Shown: positions 36,032 to 48,174, counted from the stretch's first letter. The stretch: 64,000 bases of DNA from Hepsetus odoe (GCA_017165825.1 CM029393.1:3901355-3965354); one strand, 5' to 3'. Numbers and translations are program-made. Notes: generated by a model from the sequence alone, not told the origin.

Positions 36032-36842
36032 CTGCAAAAAAAGAGGAGGCTGATTAAAGCGATGACATGATTAATTAATATGACAAAAGCCCAAACAGAA
36101 CATCTGTTCAATGTGTACTTTTCACCTCTCAAGACACTTAACATGGCAAAAACTAAAGATTACTTTTATAACCTGTTAACAACTAGGTTACAATCAAGGT
36201 AAGTACTTGTCCCTGAAAAAAAGACACTGAGCATTAATTAATTTTAAACGGTAACAACCTTTACAGAAAGCTCTTGCAGTATTACTACCCTAATGTGTTT
36301 TTGCCCGTTTCCCACATGACCCATACTGAGTGACATAGCTTCCATATGGCTTGCATCTGAGGGAGGAATGCTGTCTCCACAGCTGTGAGCTAGATTTGTC
36401 TGTACACACACAGCATGCTAAACTGAGTCACGTGACAGGACTGCAGGGTAACGGTCCCCAGATCAACCATCCAGAGCCATGCCCAGACATGTGAGGAGCA
36501 GTTACATTCACAAAAACACGCAGGATGAACGGATTGTGAACACTAGCCATACAAAATTTATAGATGCCAAATATGAATCTATTAAATGTTAATCATTTGC
36601 CTTCTTAAAAATTCTAATTGAACAAGCTCATAAGTGTGACACTATCCAAACTCATAAGTGTCCTTCTCACAGCAGGAAACTTCCCAAAGAATAAATCTGA
36701 GAACGATGTCTAATGCTAGTTCAAACCTGCTTTCTAATCAACACTGACCAAAATCCTGCTCAAAATGTTACCCATTGATTCGATTTCTAGACAACGTAAA
36801 CACATATCAGTTATCTAGACACAAAAAGAGCTATCAACTTAC

Positions 36843-36895
36843 CTAGCATCACAGAAGGGAATCCCTGCCTTTTGGAAGTCTCTAGTACTCTCACC
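36843..36895 (-). other. inka2: Candidate alternative first exon of inka2
   Basis: On the minus strand a strong splice donor, 'GATGCTAG|GTAAGT', ends a putative exon at 36843. It lies downstream of a TATA-like and two CCAAT-like motifs and 0.8 kb upstream of inka2 exon 2. Joined to exon 2 it would be non-coding for the main frame (in-frame TAG at the junction). Translation would then have to start at the internal Met at 36025-36023, residue 15 of the long form. Purely inferred, with no homology support. Confidence 0.3.
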
Positions 36896-36916
36896 TTTCA
36901 AAGGCCAATTCTGCTG

Positions 36917-36975
36917 GTTCTATAAGTAGCTGTCTGCCAATTGGACCCTGTGTTCTGCCCTGGCACCCAATAGGA
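36917..36975 (-). promoter_or_regulatory. inka2: Candidate internal inka2 promoter
   Basis: Reading the minus strand: an inverted CCAAT (CTATTGGGTG) near 36970, a CCAATTGG palindrome at 36944-36937, then the TATA-like ACTTATA at 36927-36921. The spacing suits a start near 36890, followed by a consensus donor. This arrangement is seen in sequence; promoter activity is inferred. Confidence 0.3.
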
Positions 36976-39444
36976 CACGTCTAGACTTTAATCCCAAACA
37001 GAGGGGGCTGTTCACCCAAGCATAATCAATTGACAGAAATGAGTGAGAGTTTCAGCGTTAGGGAAGGGAAGCCTGCCATATGTTAAGATGGGTGTTTTAC
37101 TCTGTTGGTATAATTTTTAGATTCTTTCAAAGACCTAAAGAGTGATATAAGGTCTCTGAATCACGTACAGTGCAAAAATAGTAGACTGGACCTGAAGCTG
37201 CCCTAACTTTTCATCACATGGTTCTAAATGATAAAATCACACATAATTAAAACCATCGGAAAATGATGAAAGCCAGTAGACCACAACACTGTAAGTTGCC
37301 TGCCTGACAATTACAATGACATAGAACAGAGGAAGTCATATCCTGGGAAAACCCCAACCTTAAACTCACTGCAGAAAAAGAAAACAGAAAACAACAAGAA
37401 AAAAGCTTTTCTTTTGGGTTGCCGGGGTTTTCATGTGCTGGCATAAAAGGAACTTTATTCATTTAATGGCTTTACATAAAGCTAAGGTACAGTAATTATT
37501 CCCATCAACTTGACCTCATTGGATATGTGTGCGCATGCTGCACATATGTTGAACTTCATTAGGGATAATTAGACATCTTTAAGAGCTGGGTAGCTGCTCA
37601 TAATTACTGTTTTCTGGAGTAATCCCATGGGCTTTATCAAAGATGTGCTCCGCCATCACAGATGACTTCTGCAAGGCTTTTAAAAAATTGCTTCTAAATA
37701 ATTCAGCACACCTTTTGAACTGGATAGGTGACAGAAGTATGTGGACTACAACAATTCCTGTCCTCCTACTATAAAGATTATTCATTAAAAAACAGAGTTT
37801 GCTTCTGAAATCTTATTGGCTGAGTCACATTAAAACCATCCATGAAAATCGTAGATCAAACCATATGTGCTCTTCACAGATCATGATCATTGTTTGGCAA
37901 AACTGCTGGTAATGATGTATTTAGCTTAGGGGAAGAAGTGTATTACAATTAGTGTTTATAACAAGAAATTGAATGACTTAATGAGCATTGGTAAAGTAAT
38001 CATGTCATAAACATACTGAGGTATCCAAGTTACAAATTTGGATATAAGTTTTTACGCAGATTATATGATATTATATGACAGTATATGATAATATATTATA
38101 TTATATTATATTATATTGGTTTAGGTACCAAATGATTCACAGAATCAATAAATTAATTGACTTTTTGAGTTTAGGGCACAGTATATATATTTATGGTATA
38201 GAAACTACTATGGAATAAGGAATAAAAGAAGTATGCATTTTTGAAACGGGACAATCATGTGGGTTCGCAAACAGCCCTTTGCAGCACAAGCCACACTTTC
38301 TGTCCACCAACAGTGGTGTAAGGTCAGTTCATGAACACATGTTCAAATGCCACGGTAGCATTAAATCCTACATCTGCTCCTACTATGGCCGTTGGCATTA
38401 TCCTGTTTACCATGTTTACACCGATGCTAGTAATGTGCAGAGGAACGAGGCACAGGCTGTTAATAACCTCTTCCCTTGATTAAACTTGAGCCTTTTATGA
38501 GCTTCATTAATGAACATGTAAATGTCAGTCATTGGGCAGGGAAATGCTTCAAAGGCAATTAAAGATAGCTGCTTTACAGCTGTAGACTGAGACTAATTCT
38601 AAAAAGAACAGTTCAATCCAAAAAAGCCAATGTCACCAATGAGGAGTGAATGTGAAAAGCCACCAACTAACCTCGTGCAAATAGATCACGACACTGGTAC
38701 CCGTAAGTCATGATTTGTTTAAGCTTTTTCTTTAAAGCATAGCTCACTTCACAAGGCACTCAGTCTGGAAAACAAAAACCAAAATTGTTATCTAAGAACT
38801 GGTAAAATGTCTCTAAATGCCCCAGCCAAAAAGTTTGTTTGTTAGTTTCCATTCCAAGCACTATTGTTATTTCACACAAATAAGTCATGAATTTCGTAAT
38901 GAATGTTTGCTCATGTTACATTAATGTGCTTTATCTGTAAAACATCTCATTTCATTTTTTCCTTTTCAGGTAAATATCATGGGAAACACCCATGATACCT
39001 AAAATCCCTATATTTTTATTTTGCAGCCGTATATCTAAGGATTGTGTTTGATTGCAATAACAATACCAGCAGTGTTCATATGTTCTTACAAACTGCTGAA
39101 CAGCAGGTTTAGTAAAATTCTTTTGGACGTCTGTATGTTTAAATTACAACATACATCTGTAATGTTGACTTAAAAGTCTCAAAAGTAATTTAAGTGGACA
39201 TTTACATCTCACAGCATCACTAACATCACGAGCTACGTCTTCCTTAGCGCCGCGAGGCACTAAATTCATTCTGAATGACTGGAGAATAACACGTGCTGTT
39301 TCGTAATGAATGTTTGCTCATGGCAGGTTTTAAAATGGGCCAGTAAAATCAGGGACACATCTGAGACACAAGGCGTGCTTTCAAACACACATGCCTTTAC
39401 TTTGCAGGAGTGAAGAGTGGCTTTCACTATAGCAATGAAACAGC

Positions 39445-39469
39445 CACACACACACACACACACACACAC
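39445..39469 (+). repeat. (CA)n microsatellite
   Basis: 12 CA units in inka2 intron 1. Confidence 0.97.
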
Positions 39470-39756
39470 GCAAAAGTAAAAGCACATCTGAGGGGGGCAG
39501 ACACCGCAGACTAATAAGGGCATTTACAGTGTGGCGAGCAGGTCTATTTCATGCCTTGAGAGTTAATAGAGCCTTTCAGGGTTTACTTTTTGGTTGCCGG
39601 AAATGAAGCAGCTGAGGGTTATCGAAGCTAAAGCTCTATGTGCACATTTTCACTGCCCTGCTCATTAAATATGAATGTTATGTTGTGCGGGTCGTAAGCA
39701 AAGATTGAATCTGAGCCTAGAGGATACAGAGTGCATCTCTGTACTGCCCTCTGGCC

Positions 39757-39777
39757 TGTGTGTGTGTGTGTGTGTGT
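39757..39777 (+). repeat. (TG)n microsatellite
   Basis: About 10 TG units in inka2 intron 1. Confidence 0.95.
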
Positions 39778-40112
39778 TTGTCTGTGAGACTGTTTTTAAC
39801 CTACAGTAGCAGTAAAATGGTTAGTAAATTCCTCTATTTCAGTTTTTAAAAAACCTTTCATTTTGGAAACTGATGTTAAGGCTCTAATCCCACTATAGCA
39901 TCCTTTCTACGTCGTCCTGAACGAACGACCTCTTCTTGTTGAACCAGTGTGGTCACTTCCTGCAGTGATCACAGGAACAGTTTCTCTACTGCTTTCCATA
40001 TTGCACTAATGCATGAGCACTAATGTTATTTATAACCTTCTCGTAGATATTTTATTTTCTGTCAAGCTGTCAGCCACTTGTATAAACTGCCCGCGGGACG
40101 TTTTATTGTTAT

Positions 40113-40400
40113 GCACTACTGTGCAAGAGTCTTGAGCCATCTTTTCTTCATTTTTTGTTTCCAAAGAGTGCAGACTCCCTTGAATTGTACTGATATTGTC
40201 CTGCTGAGGAACAGTTCTCCAGGCTCTGAATGACAAAGTTTATGGCTCTCATTTTAAGTCCAGCCCCTGTACCTGAGTAGTATCAGAAGATTGTTTAAAA
40301 CGTCTTACTTAAGGCCTGAAGCCATGAAGAATGCAGATGTTTACAGATGATCAGGCTGGAGTTTAGTTTACACCTTGTATCTTTAGGCACTTGTTACCAT
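40113..40400 (+). repeat. Interspersed repeat family B, copy 3
   Basis: Begins 'GCACTACTGTGCAAGAGTCT' and 'TGAGCCATC', a terminus resembling Tc1-like fish elements. It continues with 'GTTCTCCAGGCTCTGAATGA', 'TATGGCTCTCATTTTAAGTC', 'CAGCCCCTGTACCTGAG' and 'ACACCTTGTATCTTTAGGCA'. It lies within inka2 intron 1. Confidence 0.6.
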
Positions 40401-43400
40401 TTCTGGTAACATTTCATGTAATATGTTAATATACCCACGATAAGACAGTATGACAGGCATACAATGATAATATAATTACATCAACAGGATGATTCCCTAT
40501 CCAAATATGAAGAAATATGAAGAAGATTCTTGCATGGAAGTGTAGGTAGCTCTTGTAGGTAGTTCAATACAAACCTCTCGGTTTGAAACACACAGACATA
40601 TAATATATTAAGATTAGAATCCATAAAATGATGCCTCAACAATAATTATACTGCATGTGATATTAAAAATAAACAAAGAAGCCCATAAGGTCAGACTTAC
40701 ATTGCTGTTGCCATTTTACTATTGAGAGGAGGGAAGAAAAGCACTGACCAGCATATATCATCCTGGAACTAACACGCTATCTATTGGCTATGATGATTTT
40801 ATAAAATGCCGTGCTTTTAAAATAGTAAAAGCTCTGCTGAAATTGCACACTCACATGGCCAGATTTTCAAGAAGTCCTTATTGGGAAATGCACTAAACTG
40901 AGACACAACCACATTATATCGCACTGAACCGAACTATGAACATTGTGAATCCTGACACCCTGAGTATGACCTGACGTTTCAACACCGAATAGAAACAAGA
41001 GCATGTGTGTGCTCACTGGCACGTGAAGGAACCCAGAGGTCCGGACTGAAGCCCTTGACACTGGGAGGTGCTCTAATTGACAGTTTCCTGGCAGACCCTG
41101 TTTTGGGAGCAGCAATTCATGTAACAACTTACACTGCTGATAACCTGCCCTGATACACAGCCATTTAGAGGCAATGAAAAAGAAAACAAACTAAACGTTC
41201 AGCCGCAAACCGACCAGGATCTCTGATAAAGGATGCAAATGGTGTTAATCTGCCGATCGCTGTCACTTTTTAAGCATCGTGTTAAAAATATCTCACACGC
41301 GTGTCTAATAAATCCTCTTTGTCATCCCAAGTACTGAAGAAACCAGCAAACCTCCTCCTGACAAAATCCTCCAGAAAAATCCATTTGCATGCATTTCCAT
41401 GCGATAAGGTAGAGACATTTCCTTTTGACCTATTTAGAGAGAAATGCGGGAGGCATCTAAGCGTATTCATCAAAGCTGTTTGCGCTCAATTAAAAAAATC
41501 ATCATCTGAAGTTTGCCTATCAGTGCCAGACACTTCATGTGCACCAGGACTGATACAGATTATGAGGTGCGAGAGATAATCTAGCATGCGCTCTAAAATC
41601 TTCAGAAGAACAGGGAAGGGTGAAAGAGGTGTTAGGGAAAGTACTTGACTGATCTTTTTCTTCTTTATCTCAACCTGTCTGGCCCTGGAACCACAGGTGC
41701 AAATCTTGGATTTGAAAACAAACGTGAGCTGCATGCACGTTCAAACAGTCTCTCTTTTGATCGGGTAACTAATCTGCCTAATCCACACAGACTTCACAGA
41801 GTCGCCTGTGTAGATAAGAACAACACACTAACAAGGAGAGGTTATCGCTCCAAACCCCAGCAAAATAAACACACATACATGTTATTTTTCTTGCTGCAGC
41901 TGCCGTCAGAGTCCTGGACAATTTTAGCCAGGGGGGAAGGAAGGGCTGTGTGAAGAACAGGAGTCAATGGGCAAAAGCCTGGCCCTTTGCAGGCCCATTC
42001 TTCTGCCTTCAGAAAAAGAGTAACAAAAAACAAGTCTGTTGGCCAAGCCAAGGGCACTCCACCTCCAAACACAATTACATTAACATGCTGCTCCTAGCTA
42101 CCCATGAATTTATAGCCTAAAGTGTATGAGACATTACTAGGCCAAACAAATACATCTAAAAATAGAATCCATGTTTGCTAATCTTTTATCTTTTTATATA
42201 AGGGGTGGTTTGCTTCTGCGTGGGTTTAAACAGGTAGGCCTTTGTATGCCGTTTTAGCACTTTTTGGCCGTTTCATCAGTAATACTTTCTGTACGGTACA
42301 ATTTTGCTCAGTCACAGTTGCTGATTGTAGCCCATTTTACTCTATTATTAATCTGACAGTTTGCCCGAATCACCATTATGTCTAATAATATCTGATTAGT
42401 GGTGGAGGAGGGGCTATAGTTTGTAATTGCAAACCTACAACATGATTAAATCTCCAATTAGTGTATGAACAAGGTGGGTGAATTTAATAAACTGCCAGGT
42501 TTAACTAACAGCAGCTTTACCTAATAGACTGTCAGGTTTACTCACTGTCTTGGACTACACTACGTTCCTTTTTCTATCTAAAATGGGCATATTTATACCT
42601 TCACATAAACTATAAAGAAGAAAAATATGAAAATAACTATGAGATGAAGTGTATAAAGTCAACACAACAAAAAATAACACAATATGGCACAAATGATAAC
42701 GATCTTTTCTAACTAAAGGTAATAAAATATGTCCTTAAGGGTTCCGCCCCAGTGGCAGAACTTGTGCCTTTAAGGTGCCATTTTTCTGCAGGCGTCATGA
42801 CCATGAAATGCTGGTTTGATCCAGTCGTTCAGCTCAGTGTTTCCTTCCTGCTCAGCTGACCACGCACTGTGAACAGTAAACCTGGTCAGTTGAGTCTAAA
42901 ATAGATTTCAGCTCCGAGGGGGTCATCCCTGAGTGACCTCACAGCCACACACAGACTGACCTAATCGACCTCAACTGGTGTTCACACTTGTGCACTTGTG
43001 TTCGAAAGACAGTATTCAATTAGCAAGGTCGGAAAGGCTAAAGCAGAGAGCAGGTGAAGTACTTGCCTGGCAGACTCTTTTCTATTATTAGCTTCAAAAA
43101 TACAGAACAGAAAACGCTTACTCTCAGCATTGACAGTTCCACTGGCAAACACAGGTGTCACACAGTAAAGCACAAAAGAAAAAAATTATTTTTAGCATCG
43201 CCTCTTTTCTTCCATTTTCTCTAACAGGGCAACAAGCTCACTGGCACCGTCCTGCCAACGTGGCACACAGTTAGTCATTATCTCTTGAAATAAAAAATCT
43301 TCAAATAAAGATGCCAAATGACAGTAAAAACAGCATCACAGAAGGATCACTTTTGGTTCTCTAAAATAAGTTTTAAATGATAGCTCTGTGAAGAGGTATT

Positions 43401-44539
43401 TTTATAGCGTGGGAGTAAAAAGAATCTTCGTAACCTTTAAAGAAAGGTTGTCCCTAGAACCGTTTAAGGGTCTTTGTAGTGCTTTGTAGAGCCATTGCTT
43501 GAAATTTATGCCAAAAAGAAAAAAAAAGGACTGTATAAAGTGATCTTCCTGTTCAAACTGCCTAAATGCTACACTGACCAACCAAAAGAACATCAACAAA
43601 ATAAATCAACTTCTAAGATTAAACCCCTACTTTCCTGTCTTGGGATAAAACAAGCTGATGCCAAAGAGGCAGGCAGACAGGCATGTGGCATCTCTGGCAA
43701 TGTGGCCTTTCTGAAGCGGCAGTGCCAGACTGTTCTCCTCAGGCAGTCCGGGCAGGGGGCTGAACCTCTTTCTAAACGCATCTGTAGCTCCAGGCAGCAG
43801 CCTTGCACTCTTCTTCTCATGTTAGCAAACTTAGATATGGCAAGCATGATCCAATATGGCATGGGCTTGCCTCCCCTTATCAAGGTGCCAGCTGGCAGAC
43901 ATGTGTCTAGTTTGGTGCTGCCTCTCCAGAAGCTGAGAAGGCACTACTTTGGCTTTTGCCATGGCCACCGTTTTTGAGCGTAATGTCTCCAGCTCCATTA
44001 GCAGAAGGAGTAAAGAAAAAAAAAGCTTACTAAAACCTCAGGAGATTTCTTTATGTTGCTGCCAAGAGATCTGTAGATGAGCGCTCTAAATTCTGGCCCC
44101 AAGTGCCAAGCACGCTTGCAGTGTGGATTGCTTTTTGCTCAGCACAGCCTTATCAAGTGAAACCACGCCTGCTTTAATGTGAACGTTCACAGTGAAGCAG
44201 GGCTTGGGTTATCCATCTTGCCTTCACTTGAAACAAATAATGGCAAGCCTTACTGTAAATCTTTTTTTTTTTTTTTTCATCAGCTAACATTCAGTTTTAT
44301 ACTTGCTCGCAAATAACTGCCTTTTCTATCAAAGATCTATATCTGCTTTTATTTCACAGTAGTTTTATTCCAGAAGATAGACAGAACTGTTGGAAATCTG
44401 TTAATAATGACAGACAAAGTGGGGACAAATTGCTTTCTTTAGTTGAGGTTGAGTGTCACAAACCTCCTTCGTTGTGGTTCTATTAAGAGCTATTAAAACA
44501 AACAACAGAGGGTCACCTAGTCCCTGGCCTAAATTTGAA

Positions 44540-44695
44540 AGCAAGGTACCATCCCATCACTGCTCCCCAGGCGCTTTCAATAGCTGCCCCCTGCTGCACG
44601 GTGCGATGGGATAAATGCAGAGGCTGCACTCCGATGAGGTTCCCTGTGTGCTGTGCTGTGTTTCACAATGGCAAGGATAGTCACTTTCACTTCAC
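44540..44695 (+). repeat. tRNA-like SINE family A, 5' truncated
   Basis: Body and tail only: 'GCAAGGTACCATCCCATCAC', 'TGCTCCCCAGGCGCTTTCAA', 'TAGCTGCCCCCTGCTGCACG' and 'TTTCACAATGGCAAGGATAG'. Inside inka2 intron 1. Confidence 0.88.
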
Positions 44696-46245
44696 TGCAG
44701 TTCAGTACATTAAAGATCATATTCTATCACGTGTGGAGTTAAAAAGGCTTAAAGTATGTCCATAATGTTAAGAGTTTTACCCCTTCATCCATGCATTCAT
44801 GCATACATGCAAACAAAGCTTTTGATGTCACAAAACCAGCATCTTCTCATCCAGCCTGCTGTAATTTAGCTCACTTACATCGAAGGTCTAAGAGGCGTGT
44901 CAGCCACGGGGTTTCAAATGAACTACACTCCACAGCAGCCTGTCAGAAAATAAACCATTTGCATGCATCGGCCTTAAGGCCCTATCTTGAAAAAACGAAC
45001 ATGTCCGGAGCGTCCTAGGCACAGAATTTGCATTTAGTTTTGACACTTGATTGCCTCTATTCATCGCCAACCTGCAGCCCAGATTGTACTTTTGTGGTTT
45101 TTTGGGGCAGTTTTCGGTCCATGATGTGCCTGATGAGGCGAAACCTACAGCTGTGCGGGATAATTAGGATTTAATCAGATGTGGTCATAATATTGGATGT
45201 GAATAATGTCATTTGGGCTTGATGCTTTTTATTAAATTTGAAAAATGATAAATCAATCGAGCTGAAAAATAATCTCCAACAACTTTTGATTTTTTTTGCA
45301 TCAACATGCAGCTTCCCCTTTGACAGAAAACCAGGAATCGTGGGACACATCCAGTCCACCAGAATGTAAAAGGAACAGCATGGAAACTCAATAAAGATGC
45401 TTTTCTTTGCACTCATTTGGCAAAAATCCACAGAAACTCCAGGGCAGCATGATTATTTTTTTATAATAAGAACGCAACTCTGTGCGGACGCTCCGATTCG
45501 ATCCATGAGCTCGATACTTTTGAGCGATATAATTGTGCAGCCCTAATTGCCTGCTTGCATCCTTCCACGTTCACTGCGTTTCTGTTTTTCTTTGAAGAGA
45601 TTTAATATTTTAGGGCTGATCAACGACAGTCCCATCAAGAACCCATGGAAATATCTTTAGCTGCTTTGGGAGGGATTTATATTCTCCAAACTGATGGAAG
45701 TATTATATAATATATAACACTGTACATTATGTAATCTGTATTTCTGCATTTTTATCAGCCACTTCACCATCTCATCTCAAATCAGGGGCTCAGAAAGTGT
45801 GTCTTAACCCTGAACCAAACCTCATCTCCCTAAATCTGCCAGCAGGAGTGACCTGATTACTTGACATTAGGGTGAAATGAAGAGTGAAGGATGGATGCTG
45901 TGCAGAACCTCACAGTGTTCAGATGTGATCCAGTTACAGATGATGAGCTGAAGATGTGCAGGCTGTACATGCAACCCTGATTTAGAGCCTCCAGCTTTAG
46001 TTTTGCAGCTAAAACACTACAATGAGCTGAATGCAGTTTTCTAACGAAGAGACTCATTTGAGTGTTTTTAGCTGCAAAACTAAAGCGATTTTTAATGCAG
46101 AAGAACTTGTTCAGGAGAAACGGTTGGTGTAAAGTTTAACACTGATGTTGACCTGCTGACAGCCCTGCTTTGCTCCATTAAAACTACAGAACACACTCCA
46201 CGCAGCGCGCGTATAAACGGGGAACGTGTGGGGTGAGATACGCAC

Positions 46246-46281
46246 CAGCTCTTGCCTCAGTCGCTTCAGACACGAATCCAT
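46246..46281 (-). CDS. inka2: inka2 exon 1 (start codon and first 12 residues)
   Basis: The minus-strand ATG at 46281-46279 opens Met-Asp-Ser-Cys-Leu-Lys-Arg-Leu-Arg-Gln-Glu-Leu and is followed exactly in phase 0 by donor GTGCGT at 46245. Joined to exon 2 it reads ...RLRQEL-LSMKEAGDGL..., which matches the vertebrate INKA2 N-terminus as I recall it (MDCYLRRLKQELMSMKEAGDGL in mammals). The exon is too short for an ordinary open-frame search, so it is identified by the joint evidence of start codon, donor, phase and conserved residues. The CpG-rich upstream sequence fits a promoter-proximal exon. Confidence 0.88.
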
Positions 46282-46504
46282 GGCTCTCAGGTTTGGAGGG
46301 AAGCGAACAAAACTCGGTCCATTAGAAGAACGATGAGCCGAGAGAAGAGAATCAGAGCTGGACTCGCTTCTGCTTCATGTCGGGTTGTGTTTGAAGCGCT
46401 GCGCTCAGGTGTTGGTTCACGTGTCTTCAGTCTGAGCTTTTCTCTTCAGCCCCCTCCAGCGTCCAGAACTGCTCGCAGAAACAGCCTGGACGGAAGCGTG
46501 TGCC
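46282..46504 (-). promoter_or_regulatory. inka2: Probable inka2 5' UTR/proximal promoter
   Basis: A comparatively CpG-rich interval directly upstream of the inka2 start. It contains an E-box CACGTG at 46418-46423 and no TATA box that I can place with confidence. It ends at a 16-bp minisatellite. Transcription start unknown. Confidence 0.5.
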
Positions 46505-46725
46505 CCGTCCTCCACAGTGTTTCTCCTCCACAATGTTTCTCCTCCACAGTGTTTCTCCTCCACAGTGTTTCTCCTCCACAGTGTTTCTCCTCCACAATGT
46601 TTCTCCTCCTCAGTGTTTCTTTTCCACAATGTTTCTCCTCCTCAGTGTTTCTTTTCTACTGTGTTTCTCCTCCTCAGTGTTTCTTTTCCACTGTGTTTCT
46701 CCTCCTCAGTGGTTCTCCTCATTGT
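46505..46725 (+). repeat. 16-bp minisatellite upstream of inka2
   Basis: About 13 tandem units of CACARTGTTTCTCCTC, with CTCAGTG and TTTTCCA variants towards the right end. Because 16 is not a multiple of 3, the plus strand is open in all three frames as Val-Ser-Pro-Pro-Gln-Cys-Phe-type repeats. These frames are artefacts. Confidence 0.95.
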
Positions 46726-47689
46726 TACTCCTCAGGTCAGCTGTTGTATTTATCTCTCACTGAGCTTCTGCAAATTCCCTCCAACAGACCTCCGTTTTCC
46801 TCTCCTCTGAGCTCCTCTACCTGAATGGCCTCTTGGTCTCAGTCTTTTCTTCTTTAATAAATGTACATTTCTCCCTCATATTTGTGTGAAGGCATGGTAT
46901 TGCTGGGGTGTACTTTCTATCTGAACAGTAAGGAATGATGTCTAGCAAATATCTGAGGTGTTCACTTGGCTCACCCAGCTGAGCTTATCCAGCACATCTG
47001 TGTTTATCCATTTTATCGACACATTTTTGATCATTTTGAATTATTCCTCACGGGTTTACGGGTAATAAGCATGTTGACTTTAGCTGCAGCTTTAGGTGGC
47101 TCACTATGTCACACCTGTGTTGTTACAGTAACACATTTACCTCATATTGTAACAATATGTTCCAAAATACTACAAACACTGTATACCCACATCATCACAG
47201 CCTCAAGTCGGAAAAAATTAGGCCACATCCAAACGGCAAGCCATGATGGCTGATTCAAGCAAAACCTTCAACTGAAACTCAGTAAAGGTAAATAGGGGAT
47301 CTGTGCTGAAACAGCCTTTTTTGCATGGTGAGCTGTATTTGTGTTCAAATTTGTTTTATTTATGTGGTGCTTTTTATAACCTGCTGTCACAAAGCAGCTT
47401 TGAAGAGGCATTTGATAGTCTTGCTTCTGAGCCATTAGAGGGCAATTTTAGTGAACAAGATTTTGGGAAAAAATGCAGTTTTTAGACACAAACCCAAAAT
47501 CTTTTCTTAGTTTAAATCTAAAAACCAATCGCATTACAGTGCTGGAACACTAATGCTACACTTGCATTTGATGTAGAAGGCAGAAATGTTGGGAGAAAAA
47601 GGTCTGTTGGCTCTTGTTTATCCATTTCTTCAAGTAATTTTAACTCAAACTCAAGAGAAGACTCCTTGGAGCTAATATTAAATATTATT
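46726..47689. other. Intergenic sequence between inka2 and kcnd3
   Basis: No gene or repeat recognised. Confidence 0.4.
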
Positions 47690-48132
47690 TGTGGCATTTA
47701 GCAGATGCTGTTATCTAGAGCAACTTCCATCCATCCATTATCTGCCGCTTGTCCCAAACGGGGTTGCAGGGGAGTGCTGGTGTCCAACCCAGCGCACACA
47801 GGGCGAGGACGGGGGATGCACCCTGGACAGGTCGCCAGCCCATCGCAAGGAGGAGCGGGACGGGAACGGCACCTTGCTCAAGGGTACCTCAGGGCAACCC
47901 ATTGGGAAGGGGTTCAAACCCCTGATCCTCTGATCATAGGGCCAACGCCCTAACCACTAGGCCACCGCTGCCCTGTCTAGAGCAACTTCCATGTCCTAAT
48001 TACAGAGACAGTCCCCCTGGAGCAATTCAGGGTTAAGGGTCTTGCTCAGGAACCCAATGGTGGAAGTGCTAAAGGTAGGATTCAAACCCGTGGCCTCTTG
48101 ATACATACCCTAACACTAGGCCACCTCCACCC
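47690..48132 (-). repeat. V-SINE interrupted by a later SINE
   Basis: Core in reverse at 47690-47730 ('TTTAGCAGATGCTG', 'TCTAGAGCAACTTCC'), resuming after the insertion with 'GACAGTCCCCCTGGAGCAAT', 'CTTGCTCAGGAACCCAATGG' and the B-box-like 'TTCAAACCCG', to the head 'ACACTAGGCCACCTCC'. The element is split by 47731-47975. Confidence 0.92.
47731..47975 (-). mobile_element. SINE A2 inserted in a V-SINE, with target duplication
   Basis: Full A2 element in reverse: (CCAT)n tail, 'TTATCTGCCGCTTGTCCCAA', 'ACCCTGGACAGGTCGCCAGC', 'CACCTTGCTCAAGGGTACCT' and head 'CTAGGCCACCGCTGCCCTG'. It is flanked by perfect 17-base direct repeats TCTAGAGCAACTTCCAT at 47714-47730 and 47976-47992, which are V-SINE sequence duplicated on insertion. 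Confidence 0.95.
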
Positions 48133-48174
48133 ATATTATACAGCTCCTACGGTTTGTAGACATCAGCTTCAAGT

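Larger units (their letters stand above)
36032..46245 (-). other. inka2: inka2 intron 1 (about 10.2 kb)
   Basis: Bounded by donor GTGCGT (46245-46240) and acceptor TTTGCAG (ending 36032), phase 0. It contains a candidate alternative first exon (about 36843-36895), repeat family B at 40113-40400, a SINE piece at 44540-44695, CA/TG microsatellites and a TA-rich stretch at 38050-38125. The intron is otherwise mostly unique. Open frames inside it (such as 43495-43977 +, 41645-41953 +) overlap others on the opposite strand and match no family. Confidence 0.85.

Noticed and set aside
34991..36037. inka2 starting at the exon 2 edge (36037)
   Set aside because: The codon there is TTG inside the polypyrimidine/acceptor sequence TTTTTTTGCAG; the real start is in exon 1 at 46281.
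43495..43977. 160-codon open frame in inka2 intron 1
   Set aside because: No family resemblance, an equally open frame lies opposite it, and there are no credible splice sites.
46252..46824. 190-codon plus-strand gene opposite inka2 exon 1
   Set aside because: Two other frames on the same strand are also open because of the 16-bp repeat, and the frame overlaps the conserved inka2 exon antisense.
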